Source: a virus. Taken from it: a stretch of 38,088 nucleotides of DNA. The notes beneath the pieces are model-generated. The model did not search any database. It was not told the origin of the DNA and saw nothing but the letters and a program-made list of their open reading frames with translations. Positions within the stretch are counted from its first letter, which is position 1. Each line of letters begins with the position of its first letter. The stretch covers positions 1 through 38,088 of the IMG/VR virus record IMGVR_UViG_3300024259_001156; one strand, written 5' to 3'. This document shows positions 15,166 to 23,198 of this stretch, one piece after another. A program made the translations under genes and the position numbers.

Positions 15166-15863
15166 ATTTCAAGTATAAGTTGGGTCTTGCTGTTACCATG
15201 TTTGATGAAGTGGATACGGTATGCTTTAACCTGAGACTGTGGGGGCATAAGCTATCTCATATAGAGGTGGTACAATCGGGCGTAGAGCCTTATAAAAGTA
15301 TCAGCGATTCTATAGATGCTCATCCTTCCGCAAACTATACACAATTTCCTAACTTAGATGATCGTACCGACGAGGAGAGAGCCAAAAGTAACGAGCGTTT
15401 TGACTTTGGGCAGCGATCAATGGCGCGTAATTACTCTGCTGCTATGCGGGGGATGGAGAAGGTTGACTACGTTATATGTATAACGGGTGATACCAAGCTC
15501 TATCATCTCTATGGCGTTGATCGTATCATTGCCAATATGGAGGAAGTGGCTTGCTCAAGGGCGATGGGACAAAACCTACATAAGGCCGAATGGACAAGAG
15601 AGGAGATGGCCGACGCCAACCATCCTAAGGGAGGACGTATTCAGGATGCTTCAAACAAAGACTTCATGCCACAATTCTTTATCGTTTCTTGGGGCATGGT
15701 GGAGCGATTGAGTAACATAGAAGTTACTAATCCTTGGTGTTTTGAGCAATGCTTGGGAGATGCTATTGGCGATGCCAAGCAGTATGTCTTTTCAGATACA
15801 GCCTATGGATTCAATGATGGTGTCCGGTATAACGTCCCTTCGCCCAAAGGATGGAAACATTGA
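15159..15863 (+). CDS. Glycosyltransferase-like protein, paralogue B (234 aa)
   Basis: Complete paralogue of the gene at 11113. The shared signature includes VICITGDTKLYHLYG, KAEWTREEM, GGRIQD, DFMPQFFIVSWG and TNPWCFEQCLGDA. The N-terminal half is more divergent and contains DDRTDEERAKSNERFDFGQ. The TGDT element after a hydrophobic strand resembles a GT-A DxD region. AGGAGG lies about 5 bases before the ATG. The two paralogues bracket the methyltransferase, kinase and nucleotidyltransferase, so they may use the product of those enzymes. Confidence 0.6.
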   Translation: MLDFKYKLGLAVTMFDEVDTVCFNLRLWGHKLSHIEVVQSGVEPYKSISDSIDAHPSANYTQFPNLDDRTDEERAKSNERFDFGQRSMARNYSAAMRGMEKVDYVICITGDTKLYHLYGVDRIIANMEEVACSRAMGQNLHKAEWTREEMADANHPKGGRIQDASNKDFMPQFFIVSWGMVERLSNIEVTNPWCFEQCLGDAIGDAKQYVFSDTAYGFNDGVRYNVPSPKGWKH

Positions 15864-17830
15864 AGATATATTTGTGTGATCTTACTCATACAACACAAGG
15901 ATATGGCTCAGAATTAGTGCCGTATGCCATTGGGTGTATTGCTGCCGGATTGGATGAATATGTATGCCTATTTAAAGATCCCGCTCTATTAAACGCCGCT
16001 TTTAAAGATGTCCGACCAGATATTGTCGGCTTCAGTAATTACATGTGGAATACAAATCTCTCTTGTGCTATTGCCAAAGAGATAAAGGATAAATACCCCG
16101 ATATACTGATCGTCTTTGGTGGCCCCAACTTCCCGCTACGAACAGATGGTCAACGCCAATGGTTGCGAGATAGACCCTATATTGACCTCTATATCGCCGG
16201 GGAAGGCGAGACACCTTTTGCACAAGTTGTCCAAGAGTTCAAGTGGCACCACGACATCGGCACTACACAGTTAAGTGATATTTATGGTGTATGCTCTGTT
16301 GTAGAGGGTGACTATCACAAGGTGCTTACTCAATGGCCAGATGGGACAGATAACCTTCCCAGAGAAGAAGACTTGGGCTTTGCCATATCGCCTTATCTCA
16401 ATGGCTCCCTTGATGAATTCTTAGCCGATCCTAAGTTGATCCCGATACTCGAATGCAATAGAGGTTGTCCCTTCACCTGTACGTTCTGCGTTGATGGCAC
16501 TAAGAGCCGTTGTAAGGTAGAGAAGCATACCACAGAGCGTATGCTGGCTGAGTTAGAATATATCGCTCGTCGCACCCAAGCAAAGACACTGTTTCTTGCT
16601 GATTGTAACTTTGGTATGTATGCGGAGGATGTAGAGTTTAGCCTTGGTGTTCAGAAGATAAAGGAGAAGTATGGCTATCCTCAATACATAAACGCTTCAA
16701 CGGGTAAGAATAAAAAAGAGCGTATCATAGAAGTTGCCAACAACTTACAAGGATCGCTCAGGGTAGCCGCCTCGCTTCAGTCAATGGATGAGGAGGTGCT
16801 TGAAAACATAAAACGAACCAACATTGATAAGGATACGCTCTCTGAGATCGTTTTAAGTCTACCAGATGCCAATACGTATAGCGAGCTTATTCTTGGTCTA
16901 CCTGGCGATACCGCAGAGAAGCACAAAAAAGCGATCTGCGAGCTGATCGACATGGGCTATGATCAGATACGGATGCACCAACTAACGCTGTTGCCGGGGA
17001 GCGTATTAGACACACAGAGAGAGGAGTTTGGGCTAAAAACAAATCACCGTGTTCTACAACGGTCCTTTGGTGTATACCCTTGGGGCGATAAATCCATACA
17101 AGCCATTGAGACGGAAGAGGTAGTTACTTCAAGTAATACTTTTAGCGGATACCGCACCTGTAGGATGTTTGCGCTCTCCGTCGTCTTGCTCCATAATGAG
17201 AGGGCTTTTTACGAACTGGCTCAGTTTATTCGTATGATGGGATATAAGTATAGCAGTTTTGTGTCTTTTGCCCACGATCACATTATGAAGATGCCTGTTT
17301 CTAATCCAATGGCCTGCCAGTATGATCGTTTTTATCAACAAATGGACGACGAGCTAATGGATAATCCAGAAGGGAATATGGATGATCTATTGGCTGGGAG
17401 GACAGGGAATAATTTACTATTCAACACACAAGGGCATATACTCTATCATCAGTACGCTGACCTCAACACATTGGTATATTATTTAACGCGATACTTTATT
17501 GCTCTGCGCGATCCTTCTTTTCCTTCTGCGGATGAGAGACAATACCTGGACGAATTGGGGCGGTATTGTGCCATGAAAAAAGGCCATCTATCTGATATGC
17601 ACAAGAGGGATTGGTCTGTTTTTGCTTATGACTTCATCCAGGCAGAGGAGGATAATTTCAAAGCAATGCCCGAAAAGAAGAATACTAAGATTGAGTTTTA
17701 TTACACACCCGAACAAATAGACCTCTTCGATAATCAGTTTTATCTGTATGGCCGCTCTGATCAGGCTCTTGGTAAGATTATTGCCAGAGCGCCGATGAAG
17801 GATACCTATAGAAAAGCTACTTATGGATAG
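15851..17830 (+). CDS. B12-binding-domain radical SAM protein (659 aa)
   Basis: The N-terminal part (about 1-130) looks like a cobalamin-binding fold (DIVGFSNYMWNTNLSCAIAK, LIVFGGPNFP, YIAGEGE). The radical-SAM cluster motif C206-x3-C210-x2-C213 (GCPFTCTFC) follows, then a TIM-barrel region with ELILGLPGDTAEKH and QLTLLPGS. The layout is that of class B radical-SAM enzymes, which often methylate unactivated carbons or rearrange substrates. A TTG at 15860 with AAGGA 8 bases upstream, overlapping the previous stop, may be the true start (MKIYLCDL). It is coupled to the sulfotransferase-like gene downstream. Substrate unknown, probably a sugar or lipid precursor. Confidence 0.85.
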   Translation: METLKIYLCDLTHTTQGYGSELVPYAIGCIAAGLDEYVCLFKDPALLNAAFKDVRPDIVGFSNYMWNTNLSCAIAKEIKDKYPDILIVFGGPNFPLRTDGQRQWLRDRPYIDLYIAGEGETPFAQVVQEFKWHHDIGTTQLSDIYGVCSVVEGDYHKVLTQWPDGTDNLPREEDLGFAISPYLNGSLDEFLADPKLIPILECNRGCPFTCTFCVDGTKSRCKVEKHTTERMLAELEYIARRTQAKTLFLADCNFGMYAEDVEFSLGVQKIKEKYGYPQYINASTGKNKKERIIEVANNLQGSLRVAASLQSMDEEVLENIKRTNIDKDTLSEIVLSLPDANTYSELILGLPGDTAEKHKKAICELIDMGYDQIRMHQLTLLPGSVLDTQREEFGLKTNHRVLQRSFGVYPWGDKSIQAIETEEVVTSSNTFSGYRTCRMFALSVVLLHNERAFYELAQFIRMMGYKYSSFVSFAHDHIMKMPVSNPMACQYDRFYQQMDDELMDNPEGNMDDLLAGRTGNNLLFNTQGHILYHQYADLNTLVYYLTRYFIALRDPSFPSADERQYLDELGRYCAMKKGHLSDMHKRDWSVFAYDFIQAEEDNFKAMPEKKNTKIEFYYTPEQIDLFDNQFYLYGRSDQALGKIIARAPMKDTYRKATYG

Positions 17831-18392
17831 GCTCATCTGTGTCATAGGACAACATAGGGGTGGCACCTCCGTTGCTTGTGATCTGGTGGCTGCTTGTGGA
17901 TACTCTTTTGGTGTACAAAGTCCCAATGATCTACGATTCAGCCGCCACGAGCATCCCATAAGAAAGGGACATCCTCAGATGACGGAAGAGGACGCCCAGG
18001 TAGCTCTCGTCACGCTGGAAGAATCGGGTGCTAACGCTGTCAAGCTCACAACCAATATAGCACCTTGGTTGCGTAACCTGAACGGCATCGTCAAAGATCT
18101 AAAGATCGTCGCCATGCTGAGATCGCCTCTGGCTATTTCTAATAGCCGATCATCAGGCGATAGTTATGCTTATGCTGAGGATGAGTCAAGCATCGAAGCC
18201 GTGTCCTATGAGCAAGGAGGTATTCTTACTCTACTGAATCGTATTGCTGTACCGACACTTATAATAGATTTTGAACAACTACTAAATGATCCCGTCAATC
18301 ACTTGCGCCATTTACCTCTATTTCTGAATAGTCAAGTGGATGCGAGCGACCTTAGTTCACTTATACACCCAGAGATAGTAATACATGGATGA
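17823..18392 (+). CDS. Sulfotransferase-like protein (189 aa)
   Basis: The N-terminus LICVIGQHRGGTSVACDLVA has the PAPS 5'-phosphosulfate loop of sulfotransferases (GxxRxGTS-like) at about 9-16. LKIVAMLRSPLAISNSR near 98-114 matches the 3'-phosphate-binding segment (RxP...S..R). At 189 aa it is shorter than usual (about 250-300), so it may be a minimal sulfotransferase or a related P-loop protein. It overlaps both neighbours by 8 bases. If active, it would add sulfate to the glycan made by this cluster. Confidence 0.65.
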   Translation: MDRLICVIGQHRGGTSVACDLVAACGYSFGVQSPNDLRFSRHEHPIRKGHPQMTEEDAQVALVTLEESGANAVKLTTNIAPWLRNLNGIVKDLKIVAMLRSPLAISNSRSSGDSYAYAEDESSIEAVSYEQGGILTLLNRIAVPTLIIDFEQLLNDPVNHLRHLPLFLNSQVDASDLSSLIHPEIVIHG

Positions 18393-19017
18393 TGAGCGTA
18401 TAGCCTTGTTCTCTGAAGCCATCAGAGAAAGGGGCGTGGGCGTGGTTGGTCGGTTAGATGTGACCATAACGGCTAACGATTGCTGGTGGATATACAAAAT
18501 ACTATCCTCCCTAAAAGACAATCCTACGGTCCTTGAGTTTGCTGGCGGTGCTGGCACTTCTACCTCTTGCGCCAAAGAGGCGCTGTGCGATAAGCCAGTA
18601 GACTTTTATACCATAGAAAGCGACACAAGCCTTTATGACGATCTACAGTCCATAATAAACGGCTGGGGCATTCTACTCCCTGGTGCTGCGGATGATCTGT
18701 TAGATGAGATACCTGACCAATTAGATGCTCTCATCCTTGATGCTTATCATCACTACTCATGCGCTCAGTGGTATATTACTAATCTCTGGCCCCGTGTGGT
18801 CCCAGGTGGCTATTGTATGATCCATGATATGTTTTACAGGAGTGATCTGGGAGATGAGTATAAAACCGTTCTGACGAGCTTGGATTTGATCAAGTGGAAC
18901 ATCGTCCATCAAACTAAAGATGAATCACCCACGCCTTCAGGTTGGTCATATCTTACGGGCTATCCATCTGGTATACAAAACTCATTATTGATTATAAGGA
19001 GAACAGATGCAAACTGA
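18385..19017 (+). CDS. Class I SAM methyltransferase (210 aa)
   Basis: Motif I TVLEFAGGAGTSTSCA lies at about 48-63, the acidic strand-2 end at YTIESD, strand 4 at LDALILDAYHHYS, and GGYCMIHDMFY follows. This is again the Methyltransf_24-like pattern, related in layout to the enzyme at 12687. It overlaps the sulfotransferase-like gene by 8 bases and the next gene by 11. It probably methylates a small acceptor in the same pathway. Confidence 0.75.
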   Translation: MDDERIALFSEAIRERGVGVVGRLDVTITANDCWWIYKILSSLKDNPTVLEFAGGAGTSTSCAKEALCDKPVDFYTIESDTSLYDDLQSIINGWGILLPGAADDLLDEIPDQLDALILDAYHHYSCAQWYITNLWPRVVPGGYCMIHDMFYRSDLGDEYKTVLTSLDLIKWNIVHQTKDESPTPSGWSYLTGYPSGIQNSLLIIRRTDAN

Positions 19018-19513
19018 CACCTTCGGGCAGATCATTGACAGGCTCATCATCACCAACCTCAAGCGGTATCACTATGAGAAGGACGATAACAAAGAAGCTG
19101 CCGAGTTGGCAGGGGAACAGGCAGACAGTCTCTCCAAGGCTCTGGAGGTTTATGATTGGGAGTGTCGCAATAAGAAGAGGCTCCCCCTTGTTCAGCATCA
19201 TCTGAGATTTCACAATCACAACGATGTGGAGGCTTTTCGCGTGGGCAAGAAAGTAACCCCCAATGTACCCGATACGATGGGCAAGTGTGTTGATGCCCTT
19301 GTGACCTGTCATTCTGATTACTGGCATAACCAGTCCCGGCTCCAGACGCTCAAGCAGATGATCGACTCAGCGCCCAAGGATAGCGCCGATCAAGCCCATT
19401 TTGAGAAGGAGTTTGTCCAGGCACAAAGGCTCACAGATATTCTGAACCAGTCAAGAAATGAAATCCTTGAGGGTATGGATGAACTATATGTCAAAGCGGT
19501 GGGCGATGAATGA
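19007..19513 (+). CDS. DUF4254-like protein (168 aa)
   Basis: An all-helical 168-aa protein. The start FGQIIDRLIITNLKRYHYE and the end LTDILNQSRNEILEGMDE resemble DUF4254, a family of unknown function commonly found in lipopolysaccharide and exopolysaccharide loci. This is by motif resemblance only. AAGGAG lies about 8 bases before the ATG, overlapping the previous gene. Its presence supports a glycan role for the block. Confidence 0.5.
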   Translation: MQTDTFGQIIDRLIITNLKRYHYEKDDNKEAAELAGEQADSLSKALEVYDWECRNKKRLPLVQHHLRFHNHNDVEAFRVGKKVTPNVPDTMGKCVDALVTCHSDYWHNQSRLQTLKQMIDSAPKDSADQAHFEKEFVQAQRLTDILNQSRNEILEGMDELYVKAVGDE

Positions 19514-19616
19514 TAAGCAATTACTTATTCATAGGGTATTGACAATACTAAGCAATCTAATCAAGAGAAAGAAGGAACTGGAATGGGATTACAAGATAAG
19601 AGCGCAGCATACATAG
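19506..19616 (+). CDS. Possible tiny basic peptide (36 aa)
   Basis: ATG 19506 to TAG 19614-19616 gives a basic helical 36-residue peptide (MNDKQLLIHRVLTILSNLIK...). It spans the small gap between the DUF4254-like gene and the radical-SAM gene, overlapping both. The ribosome site is weak and no family is known, so this may be chance. Confidence 0.25.
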   Translation: MNDKQLLIHRVLTILSNLIKRKKELEWDYKIRAQHT

Positions 19617-20599
19617 ACTCACGCAAGGCATCCTATACGGCGGCATCTGTCCTGCCGCTCAAGGTGATTCAGTCCAAAGAGATACAGGCAGCGGCTACTC
19701 TTAAGCGATACTTCCCTGTTCATGCTCAGTTTATCCCTACCGAAAGATGTAATCTAAATTGTTCGTGGTGTAGCTGCGCTAATGATACCCGGCGTATTAC
19801 TGCCAGCATTGAGATGGTAGAAAAACTGGTTGATGTATTGTCAAGATGGGGATGTAGAGCTGTCACGATCACGGGCGGCGGCGAGCCGTTGATGGCTCCC
19901 GATATCAAGCAGATTCTTACGCTTTTTAACGGGGCCAATATAAAGATTGGACTTGTATCTAACGGTTATCTATTCCCCAGCCGAACGGATACAGAAGATA
20001 TATCTAAGTTGACGTGGTGTCGGATATCCTGTAGTGATGATAGGGGGTTGGATACTAAGGGATTTGGCGATGCGATAACGTATGCTGTTGAGCGTGGTCC
20101 CAATGTTGATTGGGCTTTCAGCTATGTAGTCACCAGAGAGTTCAATTTAGATCGCTTCTGTGAGTATATCGAATATGCCAATAAATACGACTTTACCCAC
20201 ATGAGAGCCGTATCCGATCTGTTTGATCTGGACGGTGTAATTGATATGGATATCATTAAGCGAGATGTGAGAGAGCGAGGGATCAATGATAGCAAGGTAA
20301 TTTACCAAGGGCGCAAGGAATTTAGCCGGGGTGTCAAGGATTGCCTTATCAGCCTCTTGAAGCCTGTCATCGGTGCCGATGGTAAAATCTATCCATGCTG
20401 CGGGGCGCAATATGCCCTTGATGAACCCACCCGCAACATGCCCGATGAGCTTTGTATGGGAACGATAGATGACTTGGATGAGATCTTTGCCAAGCAACTT
20501 AACTTTGATGGGTCCATTTGTAGGCGATGTTATTATGGTGATTACAATAAAGCACTGAGCGGGTTGATTGTCCCTTTAGAGCATAGAGAGTTTGTATAA
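19583..20599 (+). CDS. Radical SAM enzyme with SPASM-like C-terminus (338 aa)
   Basis: The cluster motif C56-x3-C60-x2-C63 (ERCNLNCSWC) is followed by ITGGGEPLM at about 96-104 (SAM-binding GGE) and IGLVSNGY. The C-terminus has extra Cys groups, KIYPCCGAQYA and SICRRCYYGDYN, as in SPASM/twitch auxiliary-cluster domains. Relatives modify peptides, sugars or alcohols. It is the last gene of the rightward accessory block and is followed at once by a 14-bp perfect hairpin. GAAGGAAC lies about 8 bases before the ATG. Confidence 0.85.
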   Translation: MGLQDKSAAYIDSRKASYTAASVLPLKVIQSKEIQAAATLKRYFPVHAQFIPTERCNLNCSWCSCANDTRRITASIEMVEKLVDVLSRWGCRAVTITGGGEPLMAPDIKQILTLFNGANIKIGLVSNGYLFPSRTDTEDISKLTWCRISCSDDRGLDTKGFGDAITYAVERGPNVDWAFSYVVTREFNLDRFCEYIEYANKYDFTHMRAVSDLFDLDGVIDMDIIKRDVRERGINDSKVIYQGRKEFSRGVKDCLISLLKPVIGADGKIYPCCGAQYALDEPTRNMPDELCMGTIDDLDEIFAKQLNFDGSICRRCYYGDYNKALSGLIVPLEHREFV

Positions 20600-20601
20600 T
20601 A

Positions 20602-20637
20602 GTATAGGGCGATAGAATTTTACCTATCGCCCTATAC
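20602..20637 (+). terminator. Perfect 14-bp hairpin after the accessory block
   Basis: GTATAGGGCGATAG (20602-20615) pairs without mismatch with 20624-20637 around an 8-base loop. It starts 2 bases after the stop of the radical-SAM gene. No T-run follows, so it is not a classic intrinsic terminator; it may stop transcription weakly, protect the 3' end or act on both strands. Confidence 0.55.
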
Positions 20638-20639
20638 AC

Positions 20640-21862
20640 CAAAGCATTCCTAACCAGACCTCGCCAACCCAAGCCTTAGACTGCCCAACCCAAGCCCGCC
20701 GATCCCGAGCCTAATATACCACCGACCTTGCCTAAGCCCACCTTACCGTATTCCACCGGAGCATACCATTCATCACCCGACCGAGCTTGACCATACCAAA
20801 CCAGACCCATCCTTAATATACCTCCGACCTTACCAAAGCTAACCGCTGCCTATCTCTGCTCGATCCACCTTACCGTTCCCTACCCCACCATCCCTGACCT
20901 TAATTCACCTCTGACCTTGGCTCATCATGCAAAACCATGCCCGACCTCACCCGCCAAACCCCTCCTCGCCACACCAAGCCTAACCATGCCGTTCCCCAAT
21001 ATACCTCTGACCTTACCCTGTTTGACCGAACCATTCCAAAGCCGACCCAAGCATTCAACGCCCGACCAATCCAGACCCTGGCTTTCCATAGCAAACCTTA
21101 CCTTAAGATACCACCGACCCTAACTTACCAAACCAAACCTGACCGAAGCGAAGCAATCCCCGCCTAACCTGTCCGTAGCCTACCTATCCCAAGCAAACCT
21201 AAATATACCACCGACCTTAACTCACCCAACCTATCCCCACCTTGCTTGAGCAAACCCGACCCGACCTCACCGTTCCTTACCAGCCCGTACCTCGCCAGAC
21301 CCGAGCTTACCACTGCGAACCTTAATATACCACTGACCTTACCTCATCTCACCACGCCCCACCACACAAAGCTTGAGCCGACCATGCCTTACCAGACCAG
21401 CCCTTACCTCACCAAACCTTGATATACCACCGACCTTGCCCTACGTCACCACATTCAACCATGCCTGACCGCGCCGCGCCTTTCCTCTCCAAGCCTCTCC
21501 TCTCCAGGCCTCGCCGCATCCTAATATACCACCGACCTTATCTTGCCGTACCGGACCTCTGCCAACCTTAGCGATCCGTTCCATTCCTTGCCATACCGAA
21601 CCGAACCCTAATATACCACCGACCCTATCAAACCAGACCTCACCTTTACCTGCCCGGCCATACCAGACCCCACCTCTCAATACCTCTCCTTTGCATTCCT
21701 TGTCTTACCGAACCTAACCTTAATGTACCACCGGCCTTATCCTACCGCACCCAACCCGACTGGACCCATCCAGAGCCGACCCAGCCAAACCTTAGCCAGC
21801 CTATCCTATCCACACCTCACCTCAATGGGCTCGACCAGATTGCTCCAGCCGCGCCCATTCAT
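20640..21862. repeat. Composite repeat array: 18-bp core plus pentamer filler
   Basis: No credible gene lies in these 1.2 kb. An 18-bp core, TAATATACCACCGACCTT with few substitutions, recurs 11 times at 20712, 20814, 20901, 20997, 21104, 21201, 21323, 21420, 21522, 21609 and 21721. Between cores the plus strand is a run of degenerate NNNCC pentamers. Core-to-core distances are 102, 87, 96, 107, 97, 122, 97, 102, 87 and 112, nine of ten equal to 2 modulo 5, as expected if units change length by whole pentamers. The plus strand is strongly C-rich and G-poor. The array sits where rightward and leftward gene blocks converge. Confidence 0.9.
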
Positions 21863-22432
21863 TTACACTACCTCTACATCAAACCGTCCAAACCTGGGAC
21901 GCCACTCCAGCAATCCTACCTGTTGCCCTGCTGTAGTGATCCAATCATCTACCCTGGATTTATTGGTGATGGAGTCCTCATAACTCACTGTGATAGTGGA
22001 TTCCCATTTCGGGAAAACGGGGCGCATTCTCATAACTTTGCTTTGACCAACACGAACCGCCTTACTAAAACGATGCTCCTCAGTGGCCCAAAGTTCTTCG
22101 GGTTCTCGCGGTCCATCATACTCAAGCGATGCGTGGTCCTCCACGAACATTCCAGACTTAGCCACCATACCCTCCTTGAACTTCTTAGCTCCTCCGATGA
22201 TAGTAGCCTCAATAGCATCTGCTGCCAGCGTAGGGCCGTTAGCGTCGAGGTAGAGGCCTCCCAAGAACTCCAAGTGGGCAATCTCCTCTATGTCTGCGTC
22301 CGTCTTCTTGCGCTTGCCCGTTATCTCCTTGATCTTCTTGACGATGGGATTGGACGGATCGGCCAACTGTCCATTGTGCATCAGCAACGGGGCGCAACCT
22401 GTCAGCTTGTATTCCGCTTTCTGCCATGCCAT
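21863..22432 (-). CDS. Conserved-looking phage protein (189 aa), function unknown
   Basis: A 189-aa protein beginning MAWQKAEYKLTGCAPLLMHN. Later features are LEFLGGLYLDANGP, IIGGAKKFKEGM, LEYDGPREPEELW and a C-terminal GLLEWRPRFGRFDVEVV. I have an impression of similar proteins in other phage genomes, without a known role. The PLLMHN start faintly recalls RAMP-type folds, but that is not supported enough to assign. GAGGT lies about 7 bases before the ATG. It is the last gene of the leftward block; its first 194 bases overlap the HNH gene in another frame. Its stop borders the repeat array. Confidence 0.65.
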   Translation of the reverse strand: MAWQKAEYKLTGCAPLLMHNGQLADPSNPIVKKIKEITGKRKKTDADIEEIAHLEFLGGLYLDANGPTLAADAIEATIIGGAKKFKEGMVAKSGMFVEDHASLEYDGPREPEELWATEEHRFSKAVRVGQSKVMRMRPVFPKWESTITVSYEDSITNKSRVDDWITTAGQQVGLLEWRPRFGRFDVEVV

Positions 22433-22742
22433 AATCAGACCTCTTCTCTTTGGGCGTGAGTGCTACCATTGGGACATCCGTATGACGGCCCTGATAGCGT
22501 TCTGAACGGATTATGTCCGTCCATACATCGTGACATCTGCAACAAAAGGTAGTCAAGTCATCCTCTACTGACTCATTTGGAATACGTTTGTATGCTTCAG
22601 GCTTGTGGTGGACCTCCAGGCGATAATGCGATCCGTCATGTCCACAAGCCCTACATTCATTCTTATCAATTTCTAATCGCACCTTGCGTTTTTTGCGCCA
22701 TTCATTTGACGCTATGTATTTGTAATAGTCCGTAGGTTTCAT
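22239..22742 (-). CDS. HNH endonuclease-like protein with out-of-frame tail
   Basis: Residues 1-90 form a McrA-type HNH domain: SNEWRKKRKVRLEID, zinc knuckle CRAC at 30-33, LEVHH at 42-46, and FCCRCHD near 67-73. The remaining frame, from about residue 108 to 167, is read from the start of the next gene in another phase and has biased, low-information composition (Gln/Arg/Gly-rich), so it may be a readthrough tail after loss of the original stop. It has its own leftward promoter at 22758-22785. HNH proteins of this size act as nicking or packaging-associated nucleases in phages. Confidence 0.7.
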   Translation of the reverse strand: MKPTDYYKYIASNEWRKKRKVRLEIDKNECRACGHDGSHYRLEVHHKPEAYKRIPNESVEDDLTTFCCRCHDVWTDIIRSERYQGRHTDVPMVALTPKEKRSDYGMAESGIQADRLRPVADAQWTVGRSVQSHRQEDQGDNGQAQEDGRRHRGDCPLGVLGRPLPRR

Positions 22743-22757
22743 TTATTCCTTACTTAT

Positions 22758-22785
22758 AATATACTAAATAATTGATAATAGTCAA
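22758..22785 (-). promoter_or_regulatory. Leftward promoter (TTGACT-16-TATATT)
   Basis: On the minus strand TTGACT (780-785 of this kilobase) and TATATT (22758-22763) flank a 16-bp spacer, followed by ATAAGTAAGG. It lies 15 bases before the HNH start and matches the extended leftward promoter family. Confidence 0.7.
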
Positions 22786-22798
22786 CAGACAAAAGCAA

Positions 22799-23026
22799 CT
22801 ATTTCTCATTCAACACCTCCATCGCCAGCCACAGGCTAAAGATGCCCCATTCTTCGTGATAGGCGGCATCTTTTTTATACTTAACAGCCCACTCATCATA
22901 CCTTGGATGGAATTTATCATCCTTGGTGGGCAACTGTTGTCGTAGAGCATCCTCTAATACGGCTATTCTTGCCTGTAGTTCACAACACCGTTTTGTCAAT
23001 AGTTCTTCCACATTGCTCTGTTTCAT
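22799..23026 (-). CDS. Hypothetical protein (75 aa)
   Basis: I start at ATG 23026 (MKQSNVEELLTKRCCELQAR) because GGAGAAGGA precedes it; an in-frame TTG at 23041 would hide that site. The N-terminal half is a coiled-coil-like helix (CCELQARIAVLEDALRQQL); the C-terminal half is aromatic-rich. Unknown function. It overlaps the next leftward gene by 47 bases. Confidence 0.5.
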   Translation of the reverse strand: MKQSNVEELLTKRCCELQARIAVLEDALRQQLPTKDDKFHPRYDEWAVKYKKDAAYHEEWGIFSLWLAMEVLNEK

Positions 23027-23198
23027 CTTCCTTCTCCTCAAGTATAATATTTACTATGCGCTTCAGCTGATCGTCTGATAACTCTCTCTGTATGTTGATT
23101 ATCCGCTTGATTATAGGCCAACAATTCCCCCCTTTTCTGTGATCATATTGTAACTTCTCCGCGCAGTGGATCTGTATATCATGCATTATATCATCCAT
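22980..23198 (-). CDS. Hypothetical protein (72 aa)
   Basis: A charged helical protein (MDDIMHDIQIHCAEKLQYDH...). A start at 23186 (TAATG overlap with the upstream stop) is an alternative. It contains KRIINIQRELSDDQLKRIVN, an amphipathic helix pair. No family recognised; it belongs to the leftward series of small genes. Confidence 0.5.
   Translation of the reverse strand: MDDIMHDIQIHCAEKLQYDHRKGGNCWPIIKRIINIQRELSDDQLKRIVNIILEEKEDETEQCGRTIDKTVL

Noticed and set aside
19540-19570. TTGACA before the radical-SAM gene as a promoter
   Set aside because: There is no acceptable -10 hexamer at 16-18 bases downstream.
20900-21680. Open frames of 64-79 codons on both strands inside the repeat array
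   Set aside because: They follow from the pentamer repeats, which rarely create stops. They have repetitive composition, no ribosome sites and no match to gene spacing.
20712-21738. CRISPR-like look of the 18-bp cores with spacers of roughly 70-100 bp
   Set aside because: Cores vary, spacers are built of degenerate pentamers rather than unique sequence, spacer length is too long and variable, and no cas genes are nearby.
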